A DNA stretch of 64,000 bases from Holothuria scabra (GCA_037179385.1 CM074184.1:17068001-17132000), one strand, 5' to 3'; shown: positions 1 to 11,640, counted from the stretch's first letter. Translations and numbers: made by a program. Notes: a model not told the origin generated them from the sequence alone.

Positions 1-197
1 TCAACATTGTAAGAGTGTATTTAGAAAGAAAAACCCTTGTGACATAGGCCTATAATAACTTTTCTTCCAGACAAGAAATCACTGAGCTTTTTGGTTTTCT
101 TATTCAGTATTTTTCCTTATGTACTGCAATGTGTTTACTGTACAACACAATGCAGTACCACAAAAATGATTACCTGATTATTAATTTCACTTGACAG
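1..197 (+). other. 3' part of an intron
   Basis: AT-rich non-coding sequence ending in the acceptor ttgacag before the first FN3 exon. No exon, repeat or element recognised. The host gene therefore continues to the left. Confidence 0.6.
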
Positions 198-479
198 ATG
201 ACACAGTTTTCACGGTAACTGACCTGACAGAGACCACACTGCAGCTGTCGTGGGACCATATCCCTGCCACTGGAATTCAACAGTATTACCTTAACCTTGT
301 TGATAGTGTGACGGGGCAAGCTCGATTAATTACAGTTGATTCTGGAACTACTGCAGAAACATTCGTTCAAACATTCGAAGGTCTAACTCCAGCAACAGAA
401 TATTCTTTGCAGATTGACATTCTTAGAGATGGAGCGACTGAAGCTGAAAATTTTGTTGGACCAAACACAGTCTTCACAG
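198..479 (+). CDS. Exon 1: fibronectin type III domain
   Basis: The exon is 282 nt, 94 codons, phase 1-1, and holds one whole FN3 domain. The B-strand tryptophan is seen in LQLSWDHI, and the E-F turn in LTPATEYSL with its conserved tyrosine. The acceptor is ttgacag and the donor is cacag|gtttgt. The open frame runs only two codons upstream of the acceptor, so TTG at 191 is intron sequence and not a start. Its last base (g) joins exon 2 as a GCG alanine codon. FN3 domains are beta sandwiches of about 90 residues used in adhesion; the partner is unknown. Confidence 0.88.
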
Positions 480-794
480 GTTTGTTATATTGATTTTTTC
501 TTCTTACTGCCCTTTCGACTTCAATACAATGGCACATTCTCATTTTTTTCAAATTGTTTAAAATGTTCCTTCATACTTTACCATGGCCGTGAAATATCTT
601 TGCAGTTGAAAGGCTTGAAGTATTTAAAATGAATCTGAAAACATTTTATTCTCCATACAACAAATCCTCTCATATCCTTTGCATTATGACCTGGTGAGCA
701 GTTTAGGAATGATGAGGGCAGGGTGTGGTTTAAATGAAAATTATTGCCCCTTTTCCATGGCTTTTTCAAACAGAGCATGTAGTCGGTTCCACAA
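480..794 (+). other. Intron 1, 5' part
   Basis: The intron runs from 480 to 8115 and is 7.6 kb long. This first stretch shows no exon and no repeat I recognise. The remainder holds the TIR elements and the LINE listed separately. Confidence 0.5.
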
Positions 795-1210
795 TTTACA
801 CTCTAAAATCAAAAGAGTGAACTTAATCACTCTTTGATCGAGTGAAAAATGTAAATTCACTCGATTGGAGTGATAATTCACTCCAAGAGGAGTGAAGTGC
901 CCTCCAAAAAGAGTGAAATTTCCTTTAAACGAGCGAAGTTTCACTCTTGATGGATTGCCCACAGTGATCGCTCTTAAAAAAGAGCCATCATTGCAGGCAC
1001 TCGTGGAAGAGTGAATTTTCCCTCTTCCTCTAGTGAATTTCACTCTTTTTGGAGCGAACTTCACTCTTTTTGGAGCTTGGAGCGAACTTCATTCTTTTTG
1101 GAGCGAACTTCACTCCTCTTGGAGTGAATTATCACTCTGATGGAGTGAATTTACACTTTTCACTCGATCAAAGAGCGACTAAGTTCACTCTTTTGATTTT
1201 AGAGTGTAAA
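795..1210. mobile_element. Foldback/MITE-like element with ACACTCTAAAA ends, packed with GAGTGAA motifs
   Basis: The left end TTTACACTCTAAAATCAAAA reappears inverted at the right end, and the two arms stay matched for roughly 100 bp, including GATCGAGTGAAAA. Between and within the arms the motif GAGTGAA/TTCACTC recurs in both orientations more than a dozen times, so the whole element can fold on itself. There is no transposase ORF. No clear target duplication is visible (ccacaa on the left, acgtgc on the right). A shorter element at 13803-14035 shares the ACACTCTAAAA end. It is probably a non-autonomous DNA transposon; the superfamily is unknown. Confidence 0.75.
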
Positions 1211-1312
1211 ACGTGCGTACAAAACATGTATTCATGTCAATGTATGTATTTTGTTAAGGTGTGATGATGTTGTTAAGGTCTGCATGTATTCAAAAATCCT
1301 TTTGATATCTTA

Positions 1313-1780
1313 TTTAAAGTGTACCTCCAGTAAAAAAAAATGAAAAATATATATTAAAAAACACGACAAGCGGATTCTAACAGTCTAACTCCCATCTTTA
1401 TAGGTTATTCCTGAGCTGGGATATAAAATGTTGAAGTTTATTCGTTTAAAACAAATTGGTCTATTGGGCAATAATTTGTGACTTTCTTCTTGTACAACTC
1501 ACATTACTTGCTTTGTTTCCCTTTAAAATTTAAAAATGTTTTTATGACCTCGAACACTTCTTGTTTGCTTGCATAGCTTGTTGCACAGAGAGGGCTCAAT
1601 TAATCACATCGCCCCCATTAGAGTGAGAGTGCTATCATACCTTGATACAAGGTGCAGAAACTTTCAGAAAACAAAGAAATACAAAGATTTTCATTTGAAG
1701 ATGGGAGTTGGACTGTTAGATTTCATTTTTCATTCTGTTTTATATATATTTTGAAATTTTTTACTTGAATACACTTTAAA
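1313..1780. mobile_element. Long-TIR MITE, copy 1 (TTTAAAGTGTACC family)
   Basis: The element starts TTTAAAGTGTACCTC and ends TACACTTTAAA. A second, diverged copy lies at 33143-33690. In that copy the two ends are inverted repeats for about 110 bp, including CTAACTCCCATCTTCATAGG and its inverse. Both copies have TTAA at each border, which would fit a TTAA target-site duplication as made by piggyBac-type transposases. That link is inference. There is no coding capacity; the 61-residue ORF inside is incidental. Confidence 0.7.
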
Positions 1781-2721
1781 GAGGCCTTTACAGAAAAGAT
1801 GTATTTTTATAGCTTTATTATATACAGCTTTTTTTTTGCATTATCACAATCAGGTTGTTGTTTGCCATCTTGGGACCCCTGGGAAACAGAGAGATGAGGA
1901 TGGCGTCTAACCCCACCCTATTCACTCCTTTCCTCGTAAGATTGGCAGTGAGCCCAAATAGCAGACCCACATTAAATAAAAAGCTTAGTTATGAGCCGAA
2001 ATAACTGTTGCCGATTATTCACTCTCTGTGGTAACATCTCATTTTGTCAACAAAATGTAGGGGCATAATTAGATTTTGCTTTTTATTAGTTATGGGTCTA
2101 AACATGAAATGGTTTAATTCAACAAACCACACCTAAGGGCGAGCCGAAAATGTTTCTCAGGCGCCGCACATAGAGAGGCTATGGTCGCATTTGTCCCGAG
2201 GGGCCGCAGTTTGCTTTTCATAGGTCATCCTGTGTGAAGGAACAGCGCTCAGAAGAAGTCGTGGTTGAGAAAAGTAAAAAGCATCTCACATTATCGACAG
2301 TTTTCGAGGAAGAAAAGTTTTGATGCAAAACGTACGAGCTAACCCCTACCGTCGTTGATATTGATAACAGAGAACAAGCCTTTAGGCCTACGATGATCGT
2401 GTCGTCGCGGATTTGATGTATATATTTGTGGGAATCAAGTGTGCCGAACCAACAAAATAGACTTAGGTGGTTCACTTCGACGGCGCGCCCGAATGTTAGA
2501 TATCACTAAAGTAATGGGGTCAGGGAGGGGGTTCTGTTTATGGGATATGGTTAGGGTCGCTGTCAGGGTAAATGCTAGATTAAGGGGTTAGAGTCAGGGT
2601 TAAGTCTGTGCTCCTAACATTCTGCGGGACATTCATCCTCCATATGTTGGCTAAACTTGTCCTCTTGTATTTCGGGTTGCAGACATGACCGTTGCGACGA
2701 TGGATGTGCGGGCGCTTCACC
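1781..2721 (+). other. Intron 1, unassigned stretch
   Basis: There is no exon-like or repeat-like structure that I can support. It ends at the A-rich/TGAAA tail of the minus-strand LINE. Confidence 0.4.
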
Positions 2722-3061
2722 ATTTCATTTTCATTTCATTTTCATTTATTTATTTTTTGGTTTATCACAACACAAGATTGAAAACAAGAATCACAAAGTA
2801 AATAAGTAACAAAGAGTGTGAAAGGAAGTGCACTTAGAAACCCTTTGGGGCTTGTCGAGAAGTGACACTCCCTAAAAAAAGAAATAATAAAGAAAATACG
2901 AAGATAGAAGATAAGACTAGGAAAACATAGAAAAAGTCATAATAGACACGCAACCCACCATCCCACGTCACCCGTCCTAGAACCCAACCACCACCCACCC
3001 CTCGGGCTCAACAAAGAAGCTAAATAGGCAGGAATACAGTATAATAAACAAGTTCATGGGT

Positions 3062-4045
3062 TTAATACAAGCTTATATAGAACCTTTGAAGATTTTTCCT
3101 AAAAGAAGTTAAGGAAGGCTTTGTCTTAACAGTAGACGGTAGGTGATTCCAAAGAGTGGTGGCACGGTAATGCAGACTGTTCTTGTACAAATTGTTGTGA
3201 TGCTTCCTTGTATGTAGATGATCAGCTTGTCTTGTGTTATGTGAATGTATCGATGAGTTATGTGTAAAGAGAGAGTTTAGTGAGCTTGGAAGCATTTCAT
3301 GTAGAGAACGATAGACAAAACTGGCAACATGTAGTTTGAATAGGTCAGTAAGTTTAAGTAAATTCATGGATTTGAATAAATTGTTTGTATGATCTCTCGA
3401 ATTGGAACAGGTGATATGTCTGATTGCTCTTTTCTGTAGAACACCTAACTTATTTAATAAATACTTGCTTGATCCAGACCAAATAATGCAACAGAAAGTG
3501 AGATGTGGGAGTACAAGTGTTTGATAAAGGGACCTGAGAATGCTTCTGGGGAGTGTATGTTTCAGTTTTGAAAGGATTCCTACACTTTTTGCAACAAGAG
3601 CAGAAGTATACTTAATGTGACCATGCCAAGTAAGTTTAGAGTCTATGAAAACACCTAAAAATTTAACGCAATCTACCTTTTGTAGCAATTTACCATTAAT
3701 ATCAATATTAAAGTTTACCATATCATCATTTTCATTGAAAACAATAAAATTCGTCTTATCTAAGTTTAGGGAAAGTTTGTTTGTGGCAAACCAGTCACTG
3801 TATGCAGCTAGATCATTTCTAATGGTTTGTTTCAGACGTTTAACACTACTATCATAAAAGAAAATATTTGTATCATCAGCAAATAACACAATGGATGAAT
3901 TTGAAGGAATTTTACTTACATCATTCATATAAATGATAAAAAGAAGCGGTCCTAGAATTGACCCTTGAGGGACACCACAGTGAATGTTATTTACATCAGA
4001 GTTTATTCTTTGAAAAGAGATAAAATGTTTTCTGTTGTTAAGATA
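3062..4045 (-). pseudogene. LINE reverse transcriptase, C-terminal half (palm motifs B-D, thumb, tail)
   Basis: The frame opens upstream of the first methionine at 3928 and can be followed back to YLNNRKHF. It shows motif B, GVPQGSILGPLLF, then the catalytic box LFADDTN (the DD pair is intact), and LGVFIDSKLTW of the thumb region. The C-terminal domain ends with a region rich in N, H and S, including TLWNHLPSTVK, a conserved end of this LINE group. It ends at a stop at 3062. The catalytic residues are intact, but it is cut off from motif A by the break at about 4045. Confidence 0.85.
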
Positions 4046-4959
4046 GCCCTAATACCGTAGTGAAATAATTTTTGACAGAGTATGGTATGATCAATGGTGT
4101 CGAACGCTTTAGATAAATCAAGAAATACACCTACAGCAATTTGGTTGTTGTTTATGGCCTGTGTTAAATTATCGACGGCATCAGCAAGGGCCATATCAGT
4201 GGAGAGACCAGGTCGAAAGCCATATTGACCATTAAAAAGAATGTTATGTTTTTCCAAAAAATTAAAGAGTCTACAATAAACAATGCGTTCAAGAATCTTA
4301 GAAAAACAGGGCAAAACAGAAGTAGGTCTATAGATAACAAAACAATTTGGATCACCTTTTTTAAAAATTGGGACAACTTTTGCGACTTTCAAATTTTCAG
4401 GAACGATACCAGTTGATAGGGACAAGTTAAAAACATAAGTAAGGGGTTTACAAATAAAACAGATAACTCGAGTAACAACGAAAGGCCTAATTTCATCAAA
4501 CCCAGCTGACTTGCCTGGCTTTAGGCAGGATTTTGACATACTTATTAATTCATCTTCGCTAGTTGGGTAGAGGAAAGCAGATGAAACATTACTATCCGAT
4601 AGAAAGTCAGATGGTGAATGATTTGAAGAGATCTTTGCAGGTAGCGACGGACCAACATTAACAAAAAAGTTATTCAGACTATTGCCAATAGCAACAGGGT
4701 CAGTATGTTTCTCACCATCTATGATACAAAAATCGGGTTTGGTAGGTTTTTGCTTGTTTTTGTTCAGCAAATCGCTAATTTTGGACCAAGTTTGTTTAGA
4801 GTCATATTTACAATTATTAAAGATATTCGTAAAGTAATTTTTCTTGGAGATACGAATGATGTGGGTCAGTTTATTTCTAAAGGTTTTGTACTCAGATTTC
4901 TTTTGCTGAGAAGGGTTTTTGAGCATATTTTTGTAGAGTTTGTTTTTCCTTTTTTCCAT
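4046..4959 (-). pseudogene. LINE reverse transcriptase, N-terminal half (fingers and palm motif A)
   Basis: The fragment carries a lysine-rich N-terminal region, then the RT fingers. Motif KSAGFDEI is followed by the PIFKKGD and YRPTSVLP segments, the QYGFRPGLST box, and palm motif A, VGVFLDLSKAFDTIDH, with its catalytic aspartate. After HYGIR the frame leaves the RT sequence: about ten residues normally found before the YLNNRK segment are absent and the reading frame changes. The open frame then continues with non-homologous residues to a stop at 4003. It is inactive because of this break. Confidence 0.85.
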
Positions 4960-4966
4960 TTAAATT

Positions 4967-6718
4967 TGTCGTGGCGACGATATTTGGAAAATCTGAGACT
5001 GCAGTTGGAATTTTCACATACTCGGCCTAGCAAGTTCTTTCCGACTGTATGTACAGGTCTTTGTCGATTTTTCCAACTAAATCAAGATCCGTAGGCAAAT
5101 TTTAACTTGTATGGCATCACATTTCATACCATGACACCTTTCAGTTTCAAAGGGAATTGTGTGAATCCCTCGCTTAGACCCTAGGGCCATAGGGACAGAG
5201 GATAGACAGTCTTCCAAATTTCCCCAAAATCTTAATTTGGGGCAGAAGTTTGAAAACATAAATCTAGCAAGCTTTTAGTCACGCAGAAAACAATTTAGCG
5301 TGACCGAATTCTTTCAAACATTTGCGTGACAAATAACAAAGCATCATATAGTCACCGTAAAAAGTTCATGAAAAATCCCAAAGATAATGAAAATATGCCA
5401 TACATTCTGGCAGCCTGTTAAAACAAATTATTTCTCGGTTTCATGTAATTTTGTCCTAAAAGCTAGAAGATTTGTTTGGTGAAAGTTGCAAAATTTGTCG
5501 CGGGATATTTTTACCTTCCATTTTACACATGCAGACTGGAGGGCACCCAGGTGAATACAGAGCCAACAGTTTTTGCCGGAAAAATTGCAGAGGTGCATTT
5601 TAATCTTTTTGCGATTTTCTTATTGAAGTAACCATTTTATTGAAAACGATCAAGGTCACGATTCCTTAGAGTCTACCTAAAGGCCCGAAAAATGCAATTC
5701 CGGCTGCCTGTCCACTCTTCCCACAAACTAGTGGTGGCGCTCCGCTTAGATCTTCAGGGAAAAGTACTGCATATTTGGTAAAGAATAACATGCCCCAACC
5801 TAACACGAACATAAGATCAGCACACTGGTGGTTAATGTTCTTGAATCTGTTGCTATGAAAAAGCATTAAAATATAATTTTTAACAATTATTTTCTCGACC
5901 GCCACACCAACAAGTTTCCTTTTATCGTCAAAGGCAGTCTTTCAATAATCTCAATCCTTGACACCGAGAGAGGTTCATTTATCTGCTAAAAACAGGGTCA
6001 TTATAAAGATGGCAACTATAAAAAAAGGGGACATGTTCAAGGCTCATCTAATATCTTTTCGTATAACTCGTCTTCATTTTCAAGTTACATTTTATATTAA
6101 TACCTTTACTTTACATTTTTCGCCAAATAAGAGGAAATCCCCTTCTCTACGACTCATCCCCCATGTCTCAGCTCTGTAATGTTTCACGTTTGCCCCCCTC
6201 TTCTTTGCCAAAAAATACCTGCGTTCGGCCTTGCATAGCATGTAGAATTCCTTGTCTGAATTCTCTGCTATCTGACCGGTAGGATTTTTCAAATTTTCTG
6301 TACGCGATCCGTTCCCCATAGATCTGTAGGTAGTGGTTTGGACGACATATCTCATCACGTACTCACCCCATAACCCTAATATCCTTGAGAAAATCCTGCT
6401 ACTGTCCTCAACGTGAATGATTCCTTCTATACCAGAGCGTCTGTGCACCTACTTTCCCTTCTCTACGTATATGTTCAATGATTCCTTTTAGTTAAAAGGA
6501 ATACTGAGAAGTACAAAGTTTCCTTTTAATTAAAAGAGATTCTCTTCATTATATATGTTCGGATGTTAAAGAGAAAGGAGCAATAAAGGGGCACCAATTT
6601 TCAACCAACCACTTTTTTTTAAAAGCAAATATTTTTCAAATTGGAAGGGAAAACCGCCTTTTCGTGTCTCAGTCCTCCATGACAGCAATGACTCAAACCA
6701 CCATCCCGATCATTGAAA
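4967..6718 (+). other. Intron 1, unassigned stretch
   Basis: No exon, gene or clear repeat is visible. There are only short palindromes, such as TCCTTTTAGTTAAAAGGA near 6482. The short ORFs here look incidental. Confidence 0.4.
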
Positions 6719-7505
6719 CCAGGGAGCTGTTATTTATGAACGCCAAAAGGGTACGCATATTTCGTTGTCCATATTCATTTCTTTGTAAATGTTCGAGGTG
6801 TCTAATTTGAATTTGTTGTTCAATCTTTCGTTGTTGTCTAATCTCAAGACATCAAATCAACATGCATCAGTTAAGACAACATGACTTCAAAGGGCAAGAG
6901 CAGTCACCCCAACTTGAAGTAGTGAAGTAGACTGTCCTGTTTAGTGATTGGTTGTTGAGTCATGTGAGAAGAATTTTTCTCTTCAAATGTGAAATGTACA
7001 AGAAATAACTGCTAAATTAAATTGAATATGTAATATTGAAGTTATAAAATATGATTAAAAATACTGTGAAGAGAAATAAGATGAAAATTTTAATATTTAG
7101 CTGATGCTTCAAAATTAGTTTTGGGAGACTGCTCCAGTGACCTTTAAACAACATGATTTTGGACAATAATTTAAGTTTAGACAACGTGAGTTCCGACAAC
7201 AAAATAAATTTAGACAATAAAATTTGCCAGTCCTTTTCGCGTATAAGTGCGAAAAGGGCATGCATATTTTGTTGTGTAACCTCGCGTTTTCTTAACTTAT
7301 TTTGTTGTCTAAAATTACGGTCTTCATTTATGTTGTTGTCAAAACCCACGTTGTTGTTTGATTTTATGTAGTGAACTTAGACACCAACTTGATTTTGGAC
7401 AACAACTTAAAATTAGACAAAGTGAATTTAGACAACGGAATTTAGATAACAAAGCAGGCGTGCCCTTTGCGCGTTCCATAGTTATTTAAATAACAGCTCC
7501 CTGTT
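6719..7505. mobile_element. Composite foldback element with CAGGGAGCTGTTA ends
   Basis: The left end near 6726 reads CAGGGAGCTGTTATTTATGAACGC. The right end near 7465-7503 is its inverse, GTTCCATAGTTATTTAAATAACAGCTCCCTG. Both arms continue with a run of AAAGGG.ACGC and TTTGTTGTC. Inside, TTTAGACAAC-type motifs recur many times in both orientations around 7145-7445. A smaller inner foldback is centred near 7245 (CCTTTTCGCG/CGAAAAGGG). There is no transposase. A small palindrome with the same CAGGGAGCT end lies at 61850-61885. Confidence 0.6.
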
Positions 7506-8115
7506 TCAAACTTCCTGGATGTAGTGCCTCCATGTTTTGTTGTGGCCGGCAAACAGCAAAGAGAAGCTGTGAGGACCATATGAGAAAAGAGACACAATAG
7601 TTCAGAAGAAAAAATGAAAAGGGAACTGAAAAAACCCCATTACACTTGAAAGCGAAAGTCCGATTCCTGAACCACCTTCTCTTAAATAACGCGATACTTT
7701 TGTAAGGTATTTCTTGCAAGATCAAGATATGATACGAAACGTGTGAAGCAGAAATTTCCTCATTAAACTTTAAGGCGATCAACATTTCAAGGCGTTGTAG
7801 ATAATTCTCTTTAACTTAGACAAAACCAGCAAGTGTAGGTCCAAGCAACCAGCAGGCTAGTATAGAATTTGTTGACCACGGGGAGTGTGTGGTTTTTAAT
7901 AAGCTCTGCAAGTCAACCTTGTAGGTAAGCACTGGCATTGTCATGCAAGTTCAATAATTTATCAATGACATCTTAGGAACAATGTTTCGCTGTACCCGGT
8001 ACCTTGGCAAACAGTGCAAAAGGTTTCATCTTTTATTTGGTTCGTATAATAAGTGTAACTTAGGTATAGCAGGGTGTTCTGAGAAATGATATATCTCTTC
8101 TCATCGCATTTGCAG
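7506..8115 (+). other. Intron 1, 3' part
   Basis: Nothing is recognised before the acceptor catttgcag of exon 2. Confidence 0.45.
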
Positions 8116-8394
8116 CGCCATTCCCTCCAGAACTGACCCTCATCACACAGACAGGAGAAGATTCAGTGCGATTCGAATGGTTGCCTCCAACGATGGGAAA
8201 CCTTGATGGTTACGTCTTGAGTCTGAGTGTTAATGATCAACCTGTCTATCTTCCAAGCGATGTATTTTTTTATGAAGTTTCAGGATTGATGCCTGATGTA
8301 GAATACGAATTTGGTCTTTATGCATTCGCAGGTCCTCCAAATGATCTAGAATCTGTTTGGAGTGATATTGGAGATTCGGACTTTGTTCCTCTAG
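8116..8394 (+). CDS. Exon 2: fibronectin type III domain
   Basis: The exon is 279 nt, 93 codons, phase 1-1. The domain opens APFPPELTL. The B-strand core is VRFEWLPP, and C-strand LDGYVLSLSV has the conserved tyrosine. The F-strand corner is LMPDVEYEF. The acceptor is gcatttgcag and the donor is cctctag|gtgaga. The listed open frame begins inside the domain at a GTG; the true left border is the acceptor, which adds 17 codons. Confidence 0.88.
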
Positions 8395-9099
8395 GTGAGA
8401 TATATTTCTACCCATAAAACGTAGAACATATGGTGTTCAATATAAAACGAACAAAACTTTAGAGATTATTTTTGCAGCTTAGATCAAACTGCAAAATTCT
8501 GGTATTGACAAAAATAAAACCGTAGAAAATGTGACCGTGTCTTTTAAATATTGATTTTCGTATAGTTACCTGTTCTGGCTTGATCGTAAAACGTATAATT
8601 TCTATTAACTGCAAAACGTTTACCGTAAAAAAAAATCGTCCCCTAATAACAACATACCGTTTTGTTTATCTCGTTCTTAAATTTAACATATCTTCGACTG
8701 GATATTATCTCTATCTGATACAGTTTTATCGATTGACCATTATAACATTGATATTATAGAAATTTCTGTTAAAAACATAGTAGCACCGATGAAACGTCAT
8801 TGTTATTTCTTGTTAATCAGAGAATTTGTAGCGAGACAATTTGGTAATGACATTATGGTTACCCCTTGGATCAATCATAGATAGTTTGTAACGTACACTG
8901 CAAAATCTGATGGGCCTTATGATGGGTTGGTAGGGAAATAAATGGAAATTCGAACGATCTTTCTTGACAAATTACTCTCTGTTGGGTTAAAGCACTGTTT
9001 TATTGTTTGAGACAAAGAGACAGATCGAAATGAAATGTATGACGTAAGTTTGGAATTTACTTAAAGATAATCATTATGTTTTTGTATTTGCTTTGGCAG
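8395..9099 (+). other. Intron 2 (705 bp)
   Basis: AT-rich sequence with GT...AG ends (gtgaga/ttggcag). No repeat or hidden module was found. Confidence 0.6.
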
Positions 9100-9360
9100 C
9101 ACCATTTGATGGTAACGTAAGGATCGATAGCATCACATCTTCAAGTTTAAATGTTCTGTGGGATGCTATTCCAGATGGGGAGTCCTACCTCGTTACTCTG
9201 GTGGATGCCAACAATCAATTCATAGATGGATTTACAGTCAATGGACAAACTACACAAGCTGTTTTTGATGGTCTTGATCCAAGTACCTTTTACGAGGCCC
9301 GAGTAGAAGTGTTCTTAGATGGTATATCTCAGTATGCAGGAGAAAGCGGTGCAACAACCT
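9100..9360 (+). CDS. Exon 3: fibronectin type III domain
   Basis: The exon is 261 nt, 87 codons, phase 1-1. The domain begins APFDGNVRID. The core tryptophan is in LNVLWDAI, the C strand is SYLVTLVDA, and the corner LDPSTFYEARV keeps the FN3 pattern. The acceptor is ctttggcag and the donor is acct|gtgagt. The last base is t, so the first codon shared with exon 4 depends on which of two acceptors exon 4 uses. Confidence 0.88.
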
Positions 9361-10129
9361 GTGAGTAGAATGTGCAGAATTTTAAATCCTCCCAAGTCAA
9401 TTTAACTATTTCCGTAGGAGGGGATCACAGTGATAAATATTCAAGATGTGGAAGAGGGAAAGGTGGGAGGGTGTGTGATGGAAAGAAGAATTCAGAGATC
9501 GGATGGGTAACGTTAACAGATGAAGTGTAAGCCACTTGATTCGAAGAATTTGACTTTCTTGTACATCCAGAATTTAACTAATTGTTATTGTTTATGAAGG
9601 AATTATAAATGAATACTTTGGCTCCACATTAAACTCTGTAACTTATTTCATATTTGGTAGTTCGCAGTTTTGCCCCCATTTTACTCACAGCCGAAATTAA
9701 ATTTGTGTTCTTTCTCAGTAAGGAATAAAGTAAAGCTTGTCAATTTTCTTGCTCTTAAAGTTGCTTTGATCTGCAATTTTAAGTAAGCAATGATGAAAAG
9801 CCTGGTTATGCTAGTTTTTTATTGAAGAATCTGTCACTAATTTTCTCTTCGGTTGAGATAATCACACATCAGCCATTTTGCCATCAGCCATGTAAAGTAG
9901 GATACACCGGTATAGGTTGGCGTTTGCAATTATAGTATCTTCACATTTAAATGGAATTTCACATAACGAGTCGAACTTTACAGGTTATTTACTTTACTTT
10001 GAAAGCAACGCAAACGCGACGGTGTACGGCGAACAATGGAGAAACATCGCGGAGTTACAACCATGGAGAGACATATATGTATTTAAATCGACACAAAGCA
10101 ATAAAAGTCGACACATAATTTAGTATTTT
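9361..10129 (+). other. Intron 3, 5' part
   Basis: Nothing is assigned here. The intron runs from 9361 to 14176. The following stretches hold the repeats listed separately. Confidence 0.4.
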
Positions 10130-10415
10130 TGTCTCGAATTTGTCGTATTTGATGATTTAAATTAGTATGTAGCAATTCAAATAGGTGTATGTCGAATAAA
10201 TTGGTACTTTAATTTGGTGCATATCACGTATACGGTATTTGTCCATTAAATTGGTGTATGCATGTCTATTTATAAATCCTAATATGTCGAATTAAATTGG
10301 TATGTGCATTTCAGTTGGTATAGGTGAAATGAAATTGGTACCTGTCGATTTAAATCGAGTATACTTCAAATCAAATTGGAATATGTCGAATTAAATTGGC
10401 ATTTGCCCAACCCCA
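10130..10415. repeat. Degenerate AT-rich minisatellite, motif like TATGTCGAATTAAATTGG
   Basis: Variants of AATTAAATTGGTAT and TATGTCGAA recur about nine times at irregular 20-35 bp spacing. It is a decayed tandem array with no coding content. Confidence 0.6.
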
Positions 10416-10544
10416 TGATATGATACCGATTGTTTGCCATAACGGTGCACTCCGACGTGACCATAGAAAGGCAGCCGGAGAAGAGTCTTCGCACAGGGTT
10501 GGGAGAAACCGCAGTAACTTTTTTTCCTGCCGTGTTTACTATTT

Positions 10545-11640
10545 TTATCTCATCGCTCCGTGAGGAGGATGAGATATTGTAGTCACTTTGCCTATGGGGC
10601 TATATATGACAATGCCAGCTAAAATCGCAGTGGTTACCATGGTAACGGTAAATTTTCCCAGGTTACTAGTCTCGAGGTCTAACCCATGGTGAGGTACCCC
10701 GGGGTGACTGAAGGTCCAGGGCTGAGAGAGGGGTCAAAACCTGTCCGTGTGTGTGTGTTGGTGGGTGTGTGTGTGTGTCCAATTTTGTTTTCCTAATATC
10801 TTGTAAACGGCTGGGCCGATTTTCTTCAAACTTGTTAGGATGGTACCTTAGGTGGAACAATTGCATTTTAATACACAACCGGAAGTGAAGGTCAACGGTT
10901 ACGGGTCAAAGGTCAAATTTAGTGAAATCAACATTTTCTGCTATATTTCCAAAAGTAAAAGTCCTCCTGACACGAAACTTCACACATATGATGATTGCAT
11001 CTAGACCTACCAAAATATGTGGTTGCCATAGCAACAGAGGTCAGAGGTCAAGTGGTAGAATGGAACAAAAAATTTTCAAGCGATAATTTGTTCGTAAAAC
11101 AACGTTTTTGTCTTTTAAACTCCTCCTAGTGGGCTGGACCGATTCTTTTCAAAATTGGTAGGTGGGTACCCCAGGGCGGGAACTTATGTCTCCCAGACCC
11201 TCGGAAGTAAAGGTCAAAGATCAGAGGTCAAAGGTCACGTTTTGCAAAAAAACACTTTTCCTTTCTATTTTGTACTAAAACTTCAAAAGAAAACCTTCAT
11301 TTTACATGAAACTTCACAAGTATAATAGGGTAGACTAGTTCTACCAAAATATGTAGTTTTCATGGCAACCAAGGTCAAAGGTCACGTGACAGGGGGTCAA
11401 ATACTTTTTTTGTATTCACTTTAACTCCTAACGGCAGCATCCCACAAGTCTGAAAGTTTAAGTGTAATAGCCTAGGCATGATACTGTAAGTTGTACCGAT
11501 ATGTGTGGTTGTCATGGCAACCAAGGACACAGTTCACCTTACAGATTGTCAAAGGTTAAAGAGGGCGTGGCACGGCCATAAAAACTTTTGTGAATTGCAA
11601 GATTTGATACAGAATTGTACAAATATCATCTCACATCCCA
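10545..11640 (+). repeat. Interspersed repeat 'RX-DR', copy 1, rich in RFX-like palindromes and AGGTCA direct repeats
   Basis: It starts TATCTCATCGCTCCGTGAGG, exactly as the copy at 15771 does. It continues with a TG microsatellite, the CGGCTNGGCCGATTTTCTTC block, and then repeated subunits of the type 'ACCAAAATATGTGGTTGCC..GCAAC..AGGTCAAAGGTCA'. Palindromic X-box-like sites lie at 10633-10646 (GTTACCATGGTAAC), 11022-11035 (GTTGCCATAGCAAC) and 11508-11521. DR1-type AGGTCAnAGGTCA sites lie at 10903-10915 (GGGTCA first half), 11225-11237 and 11372-11384, the last abutting CACGTG. There is no ORF of note. The name is only a label for this report. Confidence 0.75.

Larger units (their letters stand above)
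2722..4966 (-). mobile_element. 5'-truncated non-LTR retrotransposon (Jockey/CR1/L2-type LINE)
   Basis: A reverse transcriptase of the LINE type is read on the minus strand from 4959 to 3062 in two frames. It is followed by an untranslated tail that ends in a simple repeat of TGAAA/AAATAAATGAAA type near 2722-2760. No endonuclease or ORF1 is present, and homology stops near 4966, typical of incomplete reverse transcription from the 3' end. One deletion plus frameshift near 4045 makes it dead. The clade is guessed from the FADDT box and the LGVFID..LTW motif. It is antisense to the host gene. Confidence 0.85.

Noticed and set aside
191..493. Start of a 100-codon protein at TTG 191
   Set aside because: The TTG lies in the intron before a clear acceptor (ttgacag). 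The frame is an internal FN3 exon and not a gene start.
5666..6448. ORFs of 73-118 codons in intron 1
   Set aside because: No domain, no splice context and low-complexity composition; judged incidental.
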